NCBI GenBank assembly: GCA_024760505.1
Contig: CP058931.1
Span: 434,001-498,000 of the forward strand
Source of the DNA: Nitrospira sp.
GTDB taxonomy: Bacteria; Nitrospirota; Nitrospiria; Nitrospirales; UBA8639
Length of the DNA: 64,000 nt
Direction of reading: 5' to 3'
Shown: positions 35,860 through 45,546 of the stretch, one piece after another
How the letters are laid out: every line of letters starts with the position of its first letter
Position numbering within the stretch: the first letter of the stretch is position 1
The notes under the pieces: model-generated
The model's input: the letters and a program-made list of their open reading frames with translations, nothing else
Told to the model about the DNA's origin: nothing
Databases searched by the model: none
Program-made: the position numbers and the translations under genes

Positions 35860-36543
35860 TCACCCTATCCGAACCAAATGTTCCATGAAGCGATCAGCCA
35901 ATTGATGAAGCCTGGGTAGATGAGGTCGGGACCGGGATTGAATAGACGCTGGTGTCATCCCCCCTCGTTGAACATCTTGCGGACATTCACGGCACAAGGC
36001 CTCAATTCCCGCTTCCTCCAATTCCAGATGAAACAGAAGGCCATACCTTCGATCCGTCAACCGGAATGCCTGAACGGGAAAATCAGCAGAAGTCATCAGA
36101 TGCGTGCTTCCCGGAGGAAGGGTGATCCCTTCTCCATGCCATTGAAACACGAGAATGTCCTGAGGCATGGCACACAGGATGGGATCGATCTTTCCCTTGT
36201 CGGTCAGGGACACGGAACCCATGCCAATTTCAAACTTCGGCCCCGGGGCCACCGAACCACCCGACGCTTTGGCCAGCAACTGCGCTCCGAAACAAATGCC
36301 CAGGACAGGAATATCACGCGCGAGAGCCATCTTTACAAATTGGAGTTCGGCCTCAATCCACGGATCACGATCATTAACGGACATCGGCCCCCCCATGATG
36401 AGCAGAAAATCACCTGGATCTGCAGGCAAACCCTCAGCAGGAACGACCACATTTCGGACGGCATACCCACGAGTTTCTAGAGCTCGACGAAAGACGCCGG
36501 GACCTTCAAACACGACATGCTGGAGGCAGAGGGCAACCTTCAT
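35860..36543 (-). CDS. class I glutamine amidotransferase-like protein
   Basis: The 227-residue protein has a GATase1 domain: LLIMGGPMSV, catalytic Cys in GICFGAQLLA, oxyanion and substrate loops, and the His of a FHLELEE motif. It belongs to the stand-alone GMP-synthase-glutaminase-like group that often hydrolyses or transfers amides of unknown substrates. A C-terminal extension (after about residue 200) is basic. No synthetase partner lies nearby. ATG 36543 lacks a clear ribosome site. Confidence 0.8.
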   Translation of the reverse strand: MKVALCLQHVVFEGPGVFRRALETRGYAVRNVVVPAEGLPADPGDFLLIMGGPMSVNDRDPWIEAELQFVKMALARDIPVLGICFGAQLLAKASGGSVAPGPKFEIGMGSVSLTDKGKIDPILCAMPQDILVFQWHGEGITLPPGSTHLMTSADFPVQAFRLTDRRYGLLFHLELEEAGIEALCRECPQDVQRGGMTPASIQSRSRPHLPRLHQLADRFMEHLVRIG

Positions 36544-36681
36544 GAGGCAAGCGTTGGGGTTGATTCAGGACAAGGAGCCAATCAACGAGGGACAAGACGC
36601 ACCCTTCGTCATATAGCTTACATAGAGAAATAGGTCAGGAGATAGGGAGAGATGTGACAGGGCGAAGATGGGTGGAGAGGT

Positions 36682-37350
36682 TTAAGAATGTCCATTCAAC
36701 GCAAAACCATTTGTGAACAAAGACTGTTGACCATTCTTCTTATTCACACATTCCACTAAATGCCAGAACCGCAACGGATTCACTTTCTTTTTGTTGACCA
36801 CCATCAGACACGTGCCTTCCAGGACCGTGTGCAATGCGAGATCGGTTCGGAATCCAATATGCTTACACAGAGGAGAAATCCATTTTTCTACCGCCGCAAT
36901 CACTTTATTCCCATTGCTAAAGTGATTCAGCATAATGATCCGGCCTCCGGGCTTACACACTCGAATCATTTCGTCCACCACACTTCGATAATCAGGAACT
37001 GCCGTGACGACATAGGCTGCCATCACAATATCATAGTGATTATCCGGAAGATCCATTTTTCCGGCATCCATTCTCTTAAGAGTCACATGATTCAAGCGGT
37101 GCTCCTGCACCCGACGCCGAGCATGTTCCAACATGCCATCTGAGAGGTCAATGCCAAGAACTTCGCAACAGGAGGGATAGAGGGGGAGCGCTTCTCCGGT
37201 TCCTACGCCAACTTCAAGAACCCGATGTCCAGGCTCAATAGGAAGCCCTCGCACCGCCGATTCGCGCGATTGCTGAAATACTTTACCAAAGGTATGGTCA
37301 TAAACAGATGCGTACGCACTGTATACACGCTCAACTTTCTCAAGATTCAT
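36682..37350 (-). CDS. class I SAM-dependent methyltransferase, PmtA/UbiE-like
   Basis: From ATG 37350 (preceded by GGAG) the 222-residue protein has the SAM motif LEVGVGTGEALPLYP, a GIDLSDGMLEHARRR second motif, and PGGRIIMLNHF. The overall pattern resembles bacterial phosphatidylethanolamine N-methyltransferases (PmtA) and UbiE-like enzymes. A role in phospholipid N-methylation is possible but not proven; quinone methylation is an alternative. It is a single-gene unit. Confidence 0.78.
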   Translation of the reverse strand: MNLEKVERVYSAYASVYDHTFGKVFQQSRESAVRGLPIEPGHRVLEVGVGTGEALPLYPSCCEVLGIDLSDGMLEHARRRVQEHRLNHVTLKRMDAGKMDLPDNHYDIVMAAYVVTAVPDYRSVVDEMIRVCKPGGRIIMLNHFSNGNKVIAAVEKWISPLCKHIGFRTDLALHTVLEGTCLMVVNKKKVNPLRFWHLVECVNKKNGQQSLFTNGFALNGHS

Positions 37351-37715
37351 TGTTTCTCCATGATGGTGTCCTTCGCAATCCACACCCCTTCAAGGGAAAT
37401 TGACGTTCGACATTTATTCCGTGTGATAAGGGATTGCTTACCTGAGGCGAGAACCCCAAATAACTGGTGCCGTAGGGGGACGGCCCACCTATGTATATAA
37501 AAATCAAACAGGGCGCTAATCTACCGGAGCGGCATGAGGGAGTCAACTAGAAATCCCTTTTCCGGTCTTCCCCCCCCCACTCCGCCATGTGAAGGTGTCC
37601 GGATAGGCCCCCTCTCCAACCAGGCACCATCCAGGGATTGCAATGGCTTAAGGTGTCCTCTACAATTCCGGCATTCATCCTGAGTCATGCCTCGAAAGTA
37701 CCAAGGAGAATGCGC

Positions 37716-38381
37716 ATGGTTTCATCGTTGTCTTTGTACATTCGTCTCCCGCTTACTATTTGTGCCCTCACCATGATCGGTGTGGGGACTCACCCATCCA
37801 ACTCCTCCGCAATCGACATGTCCATTACATTAGATGAAGCCAATAAGGCCATGGCAGCTGGTCGCAAAACCATGGAACAAGCCGATTCGGTAGAGGATGT
37901 GGCAGCAGTGATGAAAGCCTCGGAGCGTGCGGTTCGGGTCGGCGCTGACCCGGAAGTGGAACCCTGTGGGGCGCATGCCATTTTAAGAACACGCCTCTAT
38001 TGGTTGGAATACTTTGGGCGCCGCGAAGCGGCAGAATCCAAACGCCAGAAACAAGACATTCGTATGCCAGAAGCCAAAATCCAGGAAATTCTGGAAATGC
38101 CCTACCTTGAAGTTGAGGTTCGCCTTTGCGGAGAGGATGAGTTCTTTGCGGAAGGAGCAGAAATTGCTCTCCAGCAAGGTTCAACGACCATTCGCCCTGT
38201 GGATATTGGGCCGGCTGAGCGCGGCCGAAAAAATCCAGGGGATACCGTCAGCTTTCGGTCGAGGTTTACAGCACGCTTCGCCTATGCCGACTTCGATCCA
38301 ATGGCGCCTGGAACCCTCGCCGTGTTTTTTCCTGATGGAAAACTGATCAACATACCAGCCGACTTCTCCAAAATTCAGTAA
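37716..38381 (+). CDS. exported hypothetical protein
   Basis: ATG 37716 lies 6-8 bases after AAGGAGA (an ATG two codons earlier is too close). The 221-residue product has a signal peptide (about residues 1-30), then a helical part (LDEANKAMAAGRKTMEQADSVEDVAA) and a C-terminal beta-rich part (RPVDIGPAERGRKNPGD..., FFPDGKLINIPADF). Two cysteines (EPCGAH and RLCGED) are present. I recognise no family. The neighbouring ABC exporter gene is convergent, so no operon context helps. Confidence 0.55.
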   Translation: MVSSLSLYIRLPLTICALTMIGVGTHPSNSSAIDMSITLDEANKAMAAGRKTMEQADSVEDVAAVMKASERAVRVGADPEVEPCGAHAILRTRLYWLEYFGRREAAESKRQKQDIRMPEAKIQEILEMPYLEVEVRLCGEDEFFAEGAEIALQQGSTTIRPVDIGPAERGRKNPGDTVSFRSRFTARFAYADFDPMAPGTLAVFFPDGKLINIPADFSKIQ

Positions 38382-38500
38382 CCCCCTTTTTCACGAGAAC
38401 CGGATTAACGGATTCGTATCCACGACCTCTCCCCGTTTCAATGTCGGACAGGATAGGGGGACTGTTGTTCTTTATTTTTCCGCTTGGCTCTTCTGACTCT

Positions 38501-40267
38501 TTATTGAGACAACGGTTGGGCTGAGTCTTCCATGGGCTCCGTTATTCCCTCAACCTCTCTAAGTGTATAGAGGTGATGATAGAGTCCACGATTGGCAAGC
38601 AGTTCTTCGTGCTGGCCTTCTTCCACAATTGTGCCTTTATGCAGAACCAGAATACGATGTGCACGCTGAATAGAAGAAAACCGATGCGCGATCATGAGGG
38701 TGGTGCGTCCCTTCATCAGTTCCGTTAACGCCGACTGGACCAGCGATTCGGACTGGCTATCCAATGCGGAGGTCGCTTCATCCAGGATCAAAATTCTGGG
38801 GTCTTTCAGCAACGCCCTGGCAATCGCGATGCGCTGCCGCTGCCCTCCAGACAAATTGATCCCTTTTTCACCGAGAATAGTCTCATAGCCATCAGGGAGC
38901 AACTGAATAAATTCATGGGCATTGGCTCGGCGACTGGCCTCAATCATGTCAGATTCAGGGGCATCGGCTCGACCATACCGGATATTGTCTGCAATCGTTC
39001 CGCCAAAAAGCAGGGTTTCCTGCGGCACAAGCGCCAACTGTTGATACAAACTCTCCACTTGAATGGATTTGAGATCATGCCCGTCGATAAGCACCCGACC
39101 GGCAGTTGGATCATAAAATCGATGCAGTAAATTCACAATAGTTGTTTTCCCGGCTCCGGTGGGTCCTACCAACGCCACACATTCCCCGGCCTGAATCGAA
39201 AATGACACCGCATCCAACACAGGGGATCGGCCCTCATAGCCAAATTGCACGCGATCGAACTCAACCTTCCCATGAATGGGCCATAGGGCCTTCGCCATCG
39301 GACTATCATGGATTTCCAGTGGCGTATCCAAGAGTTCAAACACCCTGGTCATCGCTCCTTGCACTTCCTTGACCTGAGAGAACATTCGGGCCGCTGACCC
39401 AAACGGACCAATTAAAATCCCCGCAAATAGAACAAATGCAAATAATTCCCCGGGAGAAAGCTGGCCTTCGATGACTTGTTTGCCCCCATACCATAAGACG
39501 CCAATCGCCATGACAAAGGTACAGAAGGTGATGACAGGAACAAATACGGCCAACACCGCTGTCCGTTTCATGGTGGTCGCCAATAAAGTCTCTACGGCTG
39601 AACGAAACCGCGCGTCCTCTCGTTTACCCTGAACAAACGATTTGACCACACGAATGCCTGACACCACTTCTTCAATCAGCGTGGTAACATGGGCCGTTTG
39701 ATCCTGAATTTGCATGGATAAAAATTTCAAACGCCTTCCAAACATCCTGGCGACTATGGCCAGCAATGGCAAAACTATGAGAATCAGGACACACAACCGC
39801 CAATTCATCACCAACAAAAATCCCACCCCCCCGATAATGGTCACGAGATGCTTCAGGGCATCCATCGGGGTCTCAGTTAATAAATTTTGAATCACCCCGA
39901 CATCGTTCATCAATCTGGAAATCAACTCTCCTGTTCGCCGTTTTGCAAAGAAATTCAGTGACAACCGATGGAGGTGAGAAAAAACGTGAGTACGAAAATC
40001 CGCCATCACATGCTGGGAAGCCAGCGCGGTCAAATAACTATGAGCCATGGATAAGAGGCCCTGTCCGATCACCAACCCGACAAAGACCCACACCATGCTT
40101 GTCAATTTCGGCAAATCGCGTTGGACCGTAATAAGATCCCACAGCGTGCCACCCAACCGGATGAGTAACAGGTTGCAGGCCGCAACACCCATCACCAAGA
40201 CCCCCGCACCCACCATGGGCATCAAATACGGACGGAGGAAGGGAATAAATCGGGACAGATAGTTCAT
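38501..40267 (-). CDS. ABC exporter, MsbA-like permease-ATPase fusion
   Basis: The 588-residue protein is a full half-transporter: N-terminal six-helix permease (about residues 1-325) and ATPase domain with Walker A GPTGAGKTT, signature LSGGQRQR, Walker B ILILDEATSALD and the switch His in IAHRFSS. The pattern resembles MsbA/lipid-A-type or multidrug exporters that act as homodimers. ATG 40267 follows a TAAGG. The substrate is unpredicted. No partner genes. Confidence 0.9.
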   Translation of the reverse strand: MNYLSRFIPFLRPYLMPMVGAGVLVMGVAACNLLLIRLGGTLWDLITVQRDLPKLTSMVWVFVGLVIGQGLLSMAHSYLTALASQHVMADFRTHVFSHLHRLSLNFFAKRRTGELISRLMNDVGVIQNLLTETPMDALKHLVTIIGGVGFLLVMNWRLCVLILIVLPLLAIVARMFGRRLKFLSMQIQDQTAHVTTLIEEVVSGIRVVKSFVQGKREDARFRSAVETLLATTMKRTAVLAVFVPVITFCTFVMAIGVLWYGGKQVIEGQLSPGELFAFVLFAGILIGPFGSAARMFSQVKEVQGAMTRVFELLDTPLEIHDSPMAKALWPIHGKVEFDRVQFGYEGRSPVLDAVSFSIQAGECVALVGPTGAGKTTIVNLLHRFYDPTAGRVLIDGHDLKSIQVESLYQQLALVPQETLLFGGTIADNIRYGRADAPESDMIEASRRANAHEFIQLLPDGYETILGEKGINLSGGQRQRIAIARALLKDPRILILDEATSALDSQSESLVQSALTELMKGRTTLMIAHRFSSIQRAHRILVLHKGTIVEEGQHEELLANRGLYHHLYTLREVEGITEPMEDSAQPLSQ

Positions 40268-40374
40268 AGAGGCCTTACACGAACAAGTGATCGTATCCGT
40301 TGAGAAAAAAAATGGAATGCCCTAAAACTAAAATCGGAAGGTGCAACAAGGCGAGAGAAAAGACGAATGAGCGG

Positions 40375-40596
40375 TTAGTCGAGTTGAATAACCGATTCGA
40401 TCTGATTTTTATTTAAAGCCACAAACGCAGAATGTTCAGTGTCATTGATCAGCACATCTGTTAAGTTAATAAACAAGACAGACTCATCATTTAAAACATC
40501 TGAAATTCGATTTCGCATAGGCGGGATCAAGATATCTCCCACATAAGATGACAGAGAGGAACGGACCCGAATACGAGTTTTTTTCCCCTGGGTCAT
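40375..40596 (-). CDS. small protein, possibly DUF6812-like
   Basis: From ATG 40596 (after AAGGGC) the 73-residue protein runs TRIRVRSSLSSYVGDILIP, NRISDVLND, FINLTDVLIN, FVALNKNQIESV. This pattern fits a conserved small-protein family I believe is DUF6812; the assignment is from memory and tentative. No function is known. The AURKAIP1/COX24-type gene lies 33 bases upstream on the same strand, so the two may be cotranscribed. Confidence 0.6.
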   Translation of the reverse strand: MTQGKKTRIRVRSSLSSYVGDILIPPMRNRISDVLNDESVLFINLTDVLINDTEHSAFVALNKNQIESVIQLD

Positions 40597-40629
40597 ATGC
40601 AAGCCCTTGACCATCCCGGCCTATGGAAA

Positions 40630-40725
40630 TTAATTACGACGTTTGGCAAATTTCATTCGGCGAAGAAGCTTTTTGTGTTTATGCTTACGCATTTTCTTCC
40701 TACGCTTTTTGACAACACTCGACAT
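40630..40725 (-). CDS. AURKAIP1/COX24-domain small ribosomal protein (bS22-like)
   Basis: A 31-codon frame below normal gene-finder length encodes a strikingly basic protein whose N-terminus is MSSVVKKRRKKMRKHKHKK, with a tail LLRRMKFAKRRN. The pattern KKRRKKM..HKHKKL..R matches the AURKAIP1/COX24 domain of mitochondrial mS38 and its bacterial counterpart bS22, found in mycobacterial small ribosomal subunits. AGGA lies about 10 bases before the ATG. Likely a small-subunit ribosomal protein of about 31 residues. Confidence 0.75.
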   Translation of the reverse strand: MSSVVKKRRKKMRKHKHKKLLRRMKFAKRRN

Positions 40726-40948
40726 AAAGTTACATTCCTGGGTGAAATCGTTTCTGCTACCGATATTGGAAAAATTCTCTCCGCGTATTTGGCAAACTAG
40801 CCCCTACTGCCGGCTGACTACCTATCATAGGGCCAAGAAAGGTGTCAAGGTAAGCAATGACATCATACCTGGTCCTTCACCTAATAATCATCAACTTTCT
40901 ATAAATTCTCTTGACCCCCTCCGGCATTCTTCTTCATTATAGAATCTC

Positions 40949-41443
40949 ATGATTCTACTTAAATTTTTGAATAAACATGTTTTTGTGCTCTTGATAACCT
41001 TTCCGGTCATCTTTTCACTTGCCGGAACAGGATGTTCGAAAAAGGCCCCCAAATATCCTGAGGACCACGCCAGATTCCAACGAGTGGTGCAAGCCATCAA
41101 AGCACTGGAAAAGGCCTATGTCAATCAAGATGCCTCGGGCTTCCAGGAATTACTCCTTCCACTGGAAAACCTTGACCTTCTTGAGGCCCATGTTCGGGAG
41201 GACTTTGCCACGTTTTCAAGTATTCAGTTAGACCTGACCATTGACCGCATGGTGATTGATGGAGACCGAATTTCGGCCTTTGTTTCCTGGCAAGGCAACT
41301 GGGAACGCACGCCCCAGGGACCTTCTGCTCAAGCGAGCGGTCATGGAATCCTGTTATGGAGTGGCAATCAAGTTATTCTGCTCCGCAGGATCGAAGGAGA
41401 CCTGCCGTTTGGTATGACACACCGTCTCAATTTTCCCTCTTAA
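40949..41443 (+). CDS. exported lipoprotein, unknown function
   Basis: The 164-residue protein has a hydrophobic signal that ends at a probable lipobox Cys29 (LAGTGC). The mature part (AIKALEKAYVNQDASGFQELL..., LTIDRMVIDGDRISAFVSWQG) resembles the SnoaL/NTF2-like fold used by many small periplasmic proteins; this is fold-level only. The gene stands between the bS22-like gene and nadB. No ribosome site is clear before ATG 40949. Possible cotranscription with nadB (34-base gap). Confidence 0.6.
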   Translation: MILLKFLNKHVFVLLITFPVIFSLAGTGCSKKAPKYPEDHARFQRVVQAIKALEKAYVNQDASGFQELLLPLENLDLLEAHVREDFATFSSIQLDLTIDRMVIDGDRISAFVSWQGNWERTPQGPSAQASGHGILLWSGNQVILLRRIEGDLPFGMTHRLNFPS

Positions 41444-41477
41444 TCATCAATTCTTTTTCCCTGTTTCAGTCATTACT

Positions 41478-43124
41478 ATGCCTTCCATCGTCACATCTCA
41501 TCATTCCTCTCACGTGATTTCCACGGATTTTCTGATTTTAGGCGCGGGGGTCGCGGGCCTTCGAGCCGCAATTGAATTGAGTCGCCATGGACGAGTCACC
41601 ATGGTCGCCAAAGGGGGCCCCCAAGACAATAATTCCTTTTACGCCCAAGGAGGCGTGGCGGTCGCGCTGAGTGAAGAAGATGACGTGGTTCTCCATTTGG
41701 CAGATACCCTGAAAGCCGGCCATCAACTCTGTTCGCGGCCAGCCACCAAAATACTCGTTGAAGAAGGCCCCTCGCGCATTCATGAATTGATCGAATGGGG
41801 AGCAAAATTCGACACAGTGGATGGCAAACTGGCGTTCACCCGAGAGGGAGCCCATAGTCGCCATCGAGTGTTACGAGCCGGAGGGGATGCCACTGGCAGC
41901 GAAATGGTTCGTGCGCTCAGCGTTAAAGCCCAAACTCTGAAAAATCTGACATGGATGGGCAATCATGTTGCGGTTGAGCTGTGTATCCAAGACGGACGAT
42001 GCTGGGGGGCGTTAATCCTGGATGAACTGAGTGGGCATCTTAAGATCGTCTGTGCCCCGGCCACGATTTTGGTTACAGGAGGAGCCGGACAGGTCTATGC
42101 TCGAACCACCAATCCAGCCAATGCGACAGGAGATGGCATCGCCATGGCTTTTCGGGCCGGCGCCATGCTGGAGGATATGGAATTCGTCCAATTTCATCCA
42201 ACCGCACTCTATCTCCCTTCGAGTCCTCCATTTTTGCTATCGGAAACGCTACGTGGAGAAGGAGGGATTTTGCGTAATAATCGCTGCGAACGCTTCATGA
42301 AAAACTATCATCGGAGCCAGGAACTCGCGCCCCGAGACATTGTATCCCGGGCGATCTGGACAGAAATGCAACGAACCAAAGCTCGCCATGTCTATTTAGA
42401 TGTGACGCATTTGGGGGCAACATTTTTGAAAGAACGGTTTCCCACCATTTACTCAACCTGCTTACGGTACGATATCGACATCACGGAGGAATGGATCCCC
42501 GTCTCCCCCAGCGCTCATTATTTTATGGGGGGAGTCAAAACCGATCTGCATGGGGCCTCGACTCTTCCAGGTCTGTTTGCAGCTGGAGAAGTGGCCTGCT
42601 CCGGCGTGCACGGTGCGAATCGACTGGCGAGTAATTCTTTGCTGGAAGGTCTGGTCTTTGGCTATCGCGCAGCTCAAACCGCTTCAATATGTCCGACGAC
42701 CGGCTCTTCTCCAAACTTTCTGGATTCCCCCCTTCTCCGAAAACCCACCGGCCGGAAGATGTCCACTCAAGATGTGGAAAAAATAAGAAACTCCCTGAGG
42801 CGTTTGATGTGGTCTAAAGTCGGATTGGTGCGGACAGGGAACTCATTAAAGAAAGCGGTCGATCAGATTCAGCAATGGTCGCAAAAGCTGTCGGCTGCTC
42901 CGTGGAACCGGCCAGGATTAGAAACACGGAATATGGTTCTGGTTGGGCAATGCATTGCCGAATCTGCACTGTGGAGAGCCAATAGTGTGGGCGCGCATTT
43001 CCGTGAAGACTTTCCGTTCTATAAAGGCTTAGCATGGAAAACCCATAGCCACTGTCAACAGGAAAATTCTTCCAAGGCCACTGAGGCTACCCGGAAGAAA
43101 CCAAGAAACACTACACAGCCTTGA
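41478..43124 (+). CDS. nadB: L-aspartate oxidase
   Basis: The 548-residue flavoprotein has the FAD-binding LGAGVAGLRAA (about residues 20-30), the NNSFYAQGGVAVALS loop, HSRHRVLRAGGDATG, the active-site region FMGGVKTDLHG and the C-terminal HGANRLASNSLLEGLVFG segment, all typical of NadB rather than SdhA. It oxidises L-aspartate to iminoaspartate for NAD synthesis. Its end converges with the pabC-like gene, 3 bases apart. No nadA or nadC is in the window. Confidence 0.94.
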   Translation: MPSIVTSHHSSHVISTDFLILGAGVAGLRAAIELSRHGRVTMVAKGGPQDNNSFYAQGGVAVALSEEDDVVLHLADTLKAGHQLCSRPATKILVEEGPSRIHELIEWGAKFDTVDGKLAFTREGAHSRHRVLRAGGDATGSEMVRALSVKAQTLKNLTWMGNHVAVELCIQDGRCWGALILDELSGHLKIVCAPATILVTGGAGQVYARTTNPANATGDGIAMAFRAGAMLEDMEFVQFHPTALYLPSSPPFLLSETLRGEGGILRNNRCERFMKNYHRSQELAPRDIVSRAIWTEMQRTKARHVYLDVTHLGATFLKERFPTIYSTCLRYDIDITEEWIPVSPSAHYFMGGVKTDLHGASTLPGLFAAGEVACSGVHGANRLASNSLLEGLVFGYRAAQTASICPTTGSSPNFLDSPLLRKPTGRKMSTQDVEKIRNSLRRLMWSKVGLVRTGNSLKKAVDQIQQWSQKLSAAPWNRPGLETRNMVLVGQCIAESALWRANSVGAHFREDFPFYKGLAWKTHSHCQQENSSKATEATRKKPRNTTQP

Positions 43125-43127
43125 ATG

Positions 43128-44015
43128 TTATGATGCGTGTGGGCCCGTGAGAACCGGCCCCAACCATCGTTCCAAATTTTCCTGGAACGCCCGCCATAAG
43201 GCCATCGTGATTTCCCCACTCCTGCCTGGGCCAATAGGACTTCTTCCAATTTGAGAGACCGCCATAATTTCCAGACCCGTATTCGTCATAAAGCACTCAT
43301 CCGCTTGAAGCACGTCCGCGGCCGCATACGCCCCTTCTTCCACTTCAATCCCTAACTCCCTGGCTAAGATCATCACCACCTCCCGAGTGATCCCCTCAAG
43401 GATCCCGCAAGCAACCGAAGGAGTATGCAACCGGTGGTTGGACACAAAAAAGATATTGCTCGTCGTACATTCCGTCACATGACCATCCATATTCAACATC
43501 AGAGCATCGAACGCTCCGGCCTGCACGGCTTCCTGCTTGGCCAGAATGTTGTTGAGAAAACTCAGCGACTTGATTTGCGGCGATTGTGCACACTCTGGAT
43601 TCCGCCGAACTGAGACGAGCTGCAACCGGACTCCCTGCTCTCGCATGTGAGCAGGATAGGACACCACAGACTTCGCCATCACGACAATAGTTGGGCTGGG
43701 ACAGAGACCGGGGTCAATCCCGAGTTCCCCTTCTCCTCGAGAAATCGTCACGCGCAGACCGGCATCCTGAAGCCCATTCCGAATGAGCATTTCGGTAATG
43801 ATGCTTGCCCAGGCATTATCCTGGATTGGAAGAACCAGGCCGATCAGTTCACAGGATCGTCGAAGTCGCGCCAGGTGCCGTTCTAGTAAAAAAATTCGTC
43901 CCTGGTAGACGCGCAGAGTTTCATAGACTCCATCCCCGTACAGAAACCCATGGTCAAAGACCGAAATCCGAGCCTGTTCTTTTTTCACAAACTCACCGTT
44001 GAGAAATATCCACAT
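43128..44015 (-). CDS. class IV aminotransferase-family PLP enzyme, probably 4-amino-4-deoxychorismate lyase
   Basis: The 295-residue fold-type IV enzyme has the PLP Lys in IKSLSFLNN and the family's GVYETLRVYQG, GILEGITREVV and EECFMTN-like motifs. IlvE, Dat and PabC share this fold. Placement 19 bases after pabB on the same strand makes the lyase PabC the best guess; a branched-chain or D-amino acid aminotransferase cannot be excluded from sequence alone. ATG 44015 is close after AGGAG. Confidence 0.72.
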   Translation of the reverse strand: MWIFLNGEFVKKEQARISVFDHGFLYGDGVYETLRVYQGRIFLLERHLARLRRSCELIGLVLPIQDNAWASIITEMLIRNGLQDAGLRVTISRGEGELGIDPGLCPSPTIVVMAKSVVSYPAHMREQGVRLQLVSVRRNPECAQSPQIKSLSFLNNILAKQEAVQAGAFDALMLNMDGHVTECTTSNIFFVSNHRLHTPSVACGILEGITREVVMILARELGIEVEEGAYAAADVLQADECFMTNTGLEIMAVSQIGRSPIGPGRSGEITMALWRAFQENLERWLGPVLTGPHAS

Positions 44016-44034
44016 CTCCTATCCCCGTTTGTCG

Positions 44035-45543
44035 TCAGCCGTTCCCTTTCAGAACTTGAAAAAAGGCTTCGGCTTTTTGAAGCGTTTCCTGATACTCCCG
44101 GTCCGGTTCGGAGTCAGCCACGATCCCTGCTCCCACATGAAGCAACCCGTGTCCTTCCGTGAGCAACAACGTGCGAATGGCAATATTCAAGTCAAGATTC
44201 CCGTTCCATCCAATAAACCCAATCGACCCGGTGTAGATTCCCCGACGAACGGGTTCAAGCTGCTCGATAAGTTCCATGCAGTGGACTTTCGGCACTCCGG
44301 TAATCGTCCCTCCAGGAAACGTGGCTCGAATGAGGTCGAAACCATGGTAAGGGTCCCGCAAATGGCCGGAAATCTGGGAAACCATATGCATGACATGGGA
44401 ATAGCGCTCTACCGTCATTAATTCATTGACCCGAACGGATCCATAATCGCACACCCGCCCCAGATCATTTCGAGCCAAATCAACCAACATGAGATGCTCC
44501 GCCCGTTCCTTGGGACACGACAACAGATCTTCCGCCAGGAATCGATCATCATGAGGTTCTTTGCCACGAGGCCTGGTGCCCGCGATTGGACGCATATCTG
44601 CATATCCCTCTGAAAGGCGGACTAATCGTTCCGGGGAATTACACACAATGACGTCGGACTCCAACACGAGGAATGCCGAATGGGGAGAGGGATTAACCTT
44701 GCGCAATTGCCCATATAAGTCGGCTCCGGCTTCGGCCTGGCTTGCAAAACCGTGAGTCACGCCCTCTATCCGAAATCGATGAGAGAGATTGGCCTGATAA
44801 ATATCTCCCGCAGCAATGAACTGCTGGCAGGCACGCACGCGATCCATATATTCCAGAGACGATTGCTCCCCCTCAATGCGAAGCGAGGACCTGGCTAAGT
44901 GCATCTTCGCTGGGAGATTTTCAGGGATCATCACCTTGGCTTGCAGATCAGACAGGCGCGCCTGGCCTTCGCGATACAAGTGATCCCAGTTTTCGGTCGC
45001 CAGGCGGTCTGGCGAAGGCGAAAATATCAGCCAGGCCCCTGGCGCGTGATGATCCACAATGACAAACATCTCGACAAACAGAAAATACAGATCAGGAAAA
45101 TGCAGATCATCCCGTAGGCGTTCTGGTAACACCTCAAACATGCGAACAAGGTCGTAGCTGAAACAGCCGATCGCTCCTCCATGGAAAGGCGGGAGGTGGG
45201 GCCACGAAGTGACGGGGTGACCTACAAAGGTACGCTGCAAGAACGCGAATGGATCCCCAATGTGCGTTTCCTTCTTATCTACCGAAATAGTTTCATAGGT
45301 ATGCCGCTTCCCCCGAACGACACGATAGGGATCGCACCCCATATAGGAATAACGATGCGCCACTCCGTCCTGAACGGCATCATGTTCCATAAAAAAGGAA
45401 TGCGGAGCATAACCGGTCACCCGGCCAAAGAGGTCAAAGGGATCATCAAAAGCAGGGGAACAATGCTGAATAAGCGGAAAACACGGATTCGAATGAACGG
45501 AGGAAGGCACTCCTCGTTCGGCATGCTTGGGAATGGGGGACAA
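44035..45543 (-). CDS. aminodeoxychorismate synthase component I (PabB) or anthranilate synthase-like chorismate enzyme
   Basis: The 502-residue protein has the chorismate-binding domain (SRVVRLSEGYADMRPIAGTRPRG..., LVDLARNDLG, GIYTGSIGFIGWNGNLDLNIAIRT) plus the N-terminal region typical of PabB (GGAIGCFSYDLVRMFE, no LLES tryptophan-site motif of TrpE). The usual PabB catalytic lysine (PIKGT) is replaced by Ala321 (PIAGT), a feature of TrpE and of some PabB subclasses. Next to a pabC-like gene, PabB is preferred. Start is TTG 45543 or a GTG 11 codons on. No pabA is adjacent. Confidence 0.8.
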   Translation of the reverse strand: MSPIPKHAERGVPSSVHSNPCFPLIQHCSPAFDDPFDLFGRVTGYAPHSFFMEHDAVQDGVAHRYSYMGCDPYRVVRGKRHTYETISVDKKETHIGDPFAFLQRTFVGHPVTSWPHLPPFHGGAIGCFSYDLVRMFEVLPERLRDDLHFPDLYFLFVEMFVIVDHHAPGAWLIFSPSPDRLATENWDHLYREGQARLSDLQAKVMIPENLPAKMHLARSSLRIEGEQSSLEYMDRVRACQQFIAAGDIYQANLSHRFRIEGVTHGFASQAEAGADLYGQLRKVNPSPHSAFLVLESDVIVCNSPERLVRLSEGYADMRPIAGTRPRGKEPHDDRFLAEDLLSCPKERAEHLMLVDLARNDLGRVCDYGSVRVNELMTVERYSHVMHMVSQISGHLRDPYHGFDLIRATFPGGTITGVPKVHCMELIEQLEPVRRGIYTGSIGFIGWNGNLDLNIAIRTLLLTEGHGLLHVGAGIVADSEPDREYQETLQKAEAFFQVLKGNG

Positions 45544-45546
45544 GGG

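Noticed and set aside
35920..36480. Open frame of about 186 codons on the plus strand.
   Set aside because: Antisense to the glutamine amidotransferase gene, which has clear catalytic motifs.
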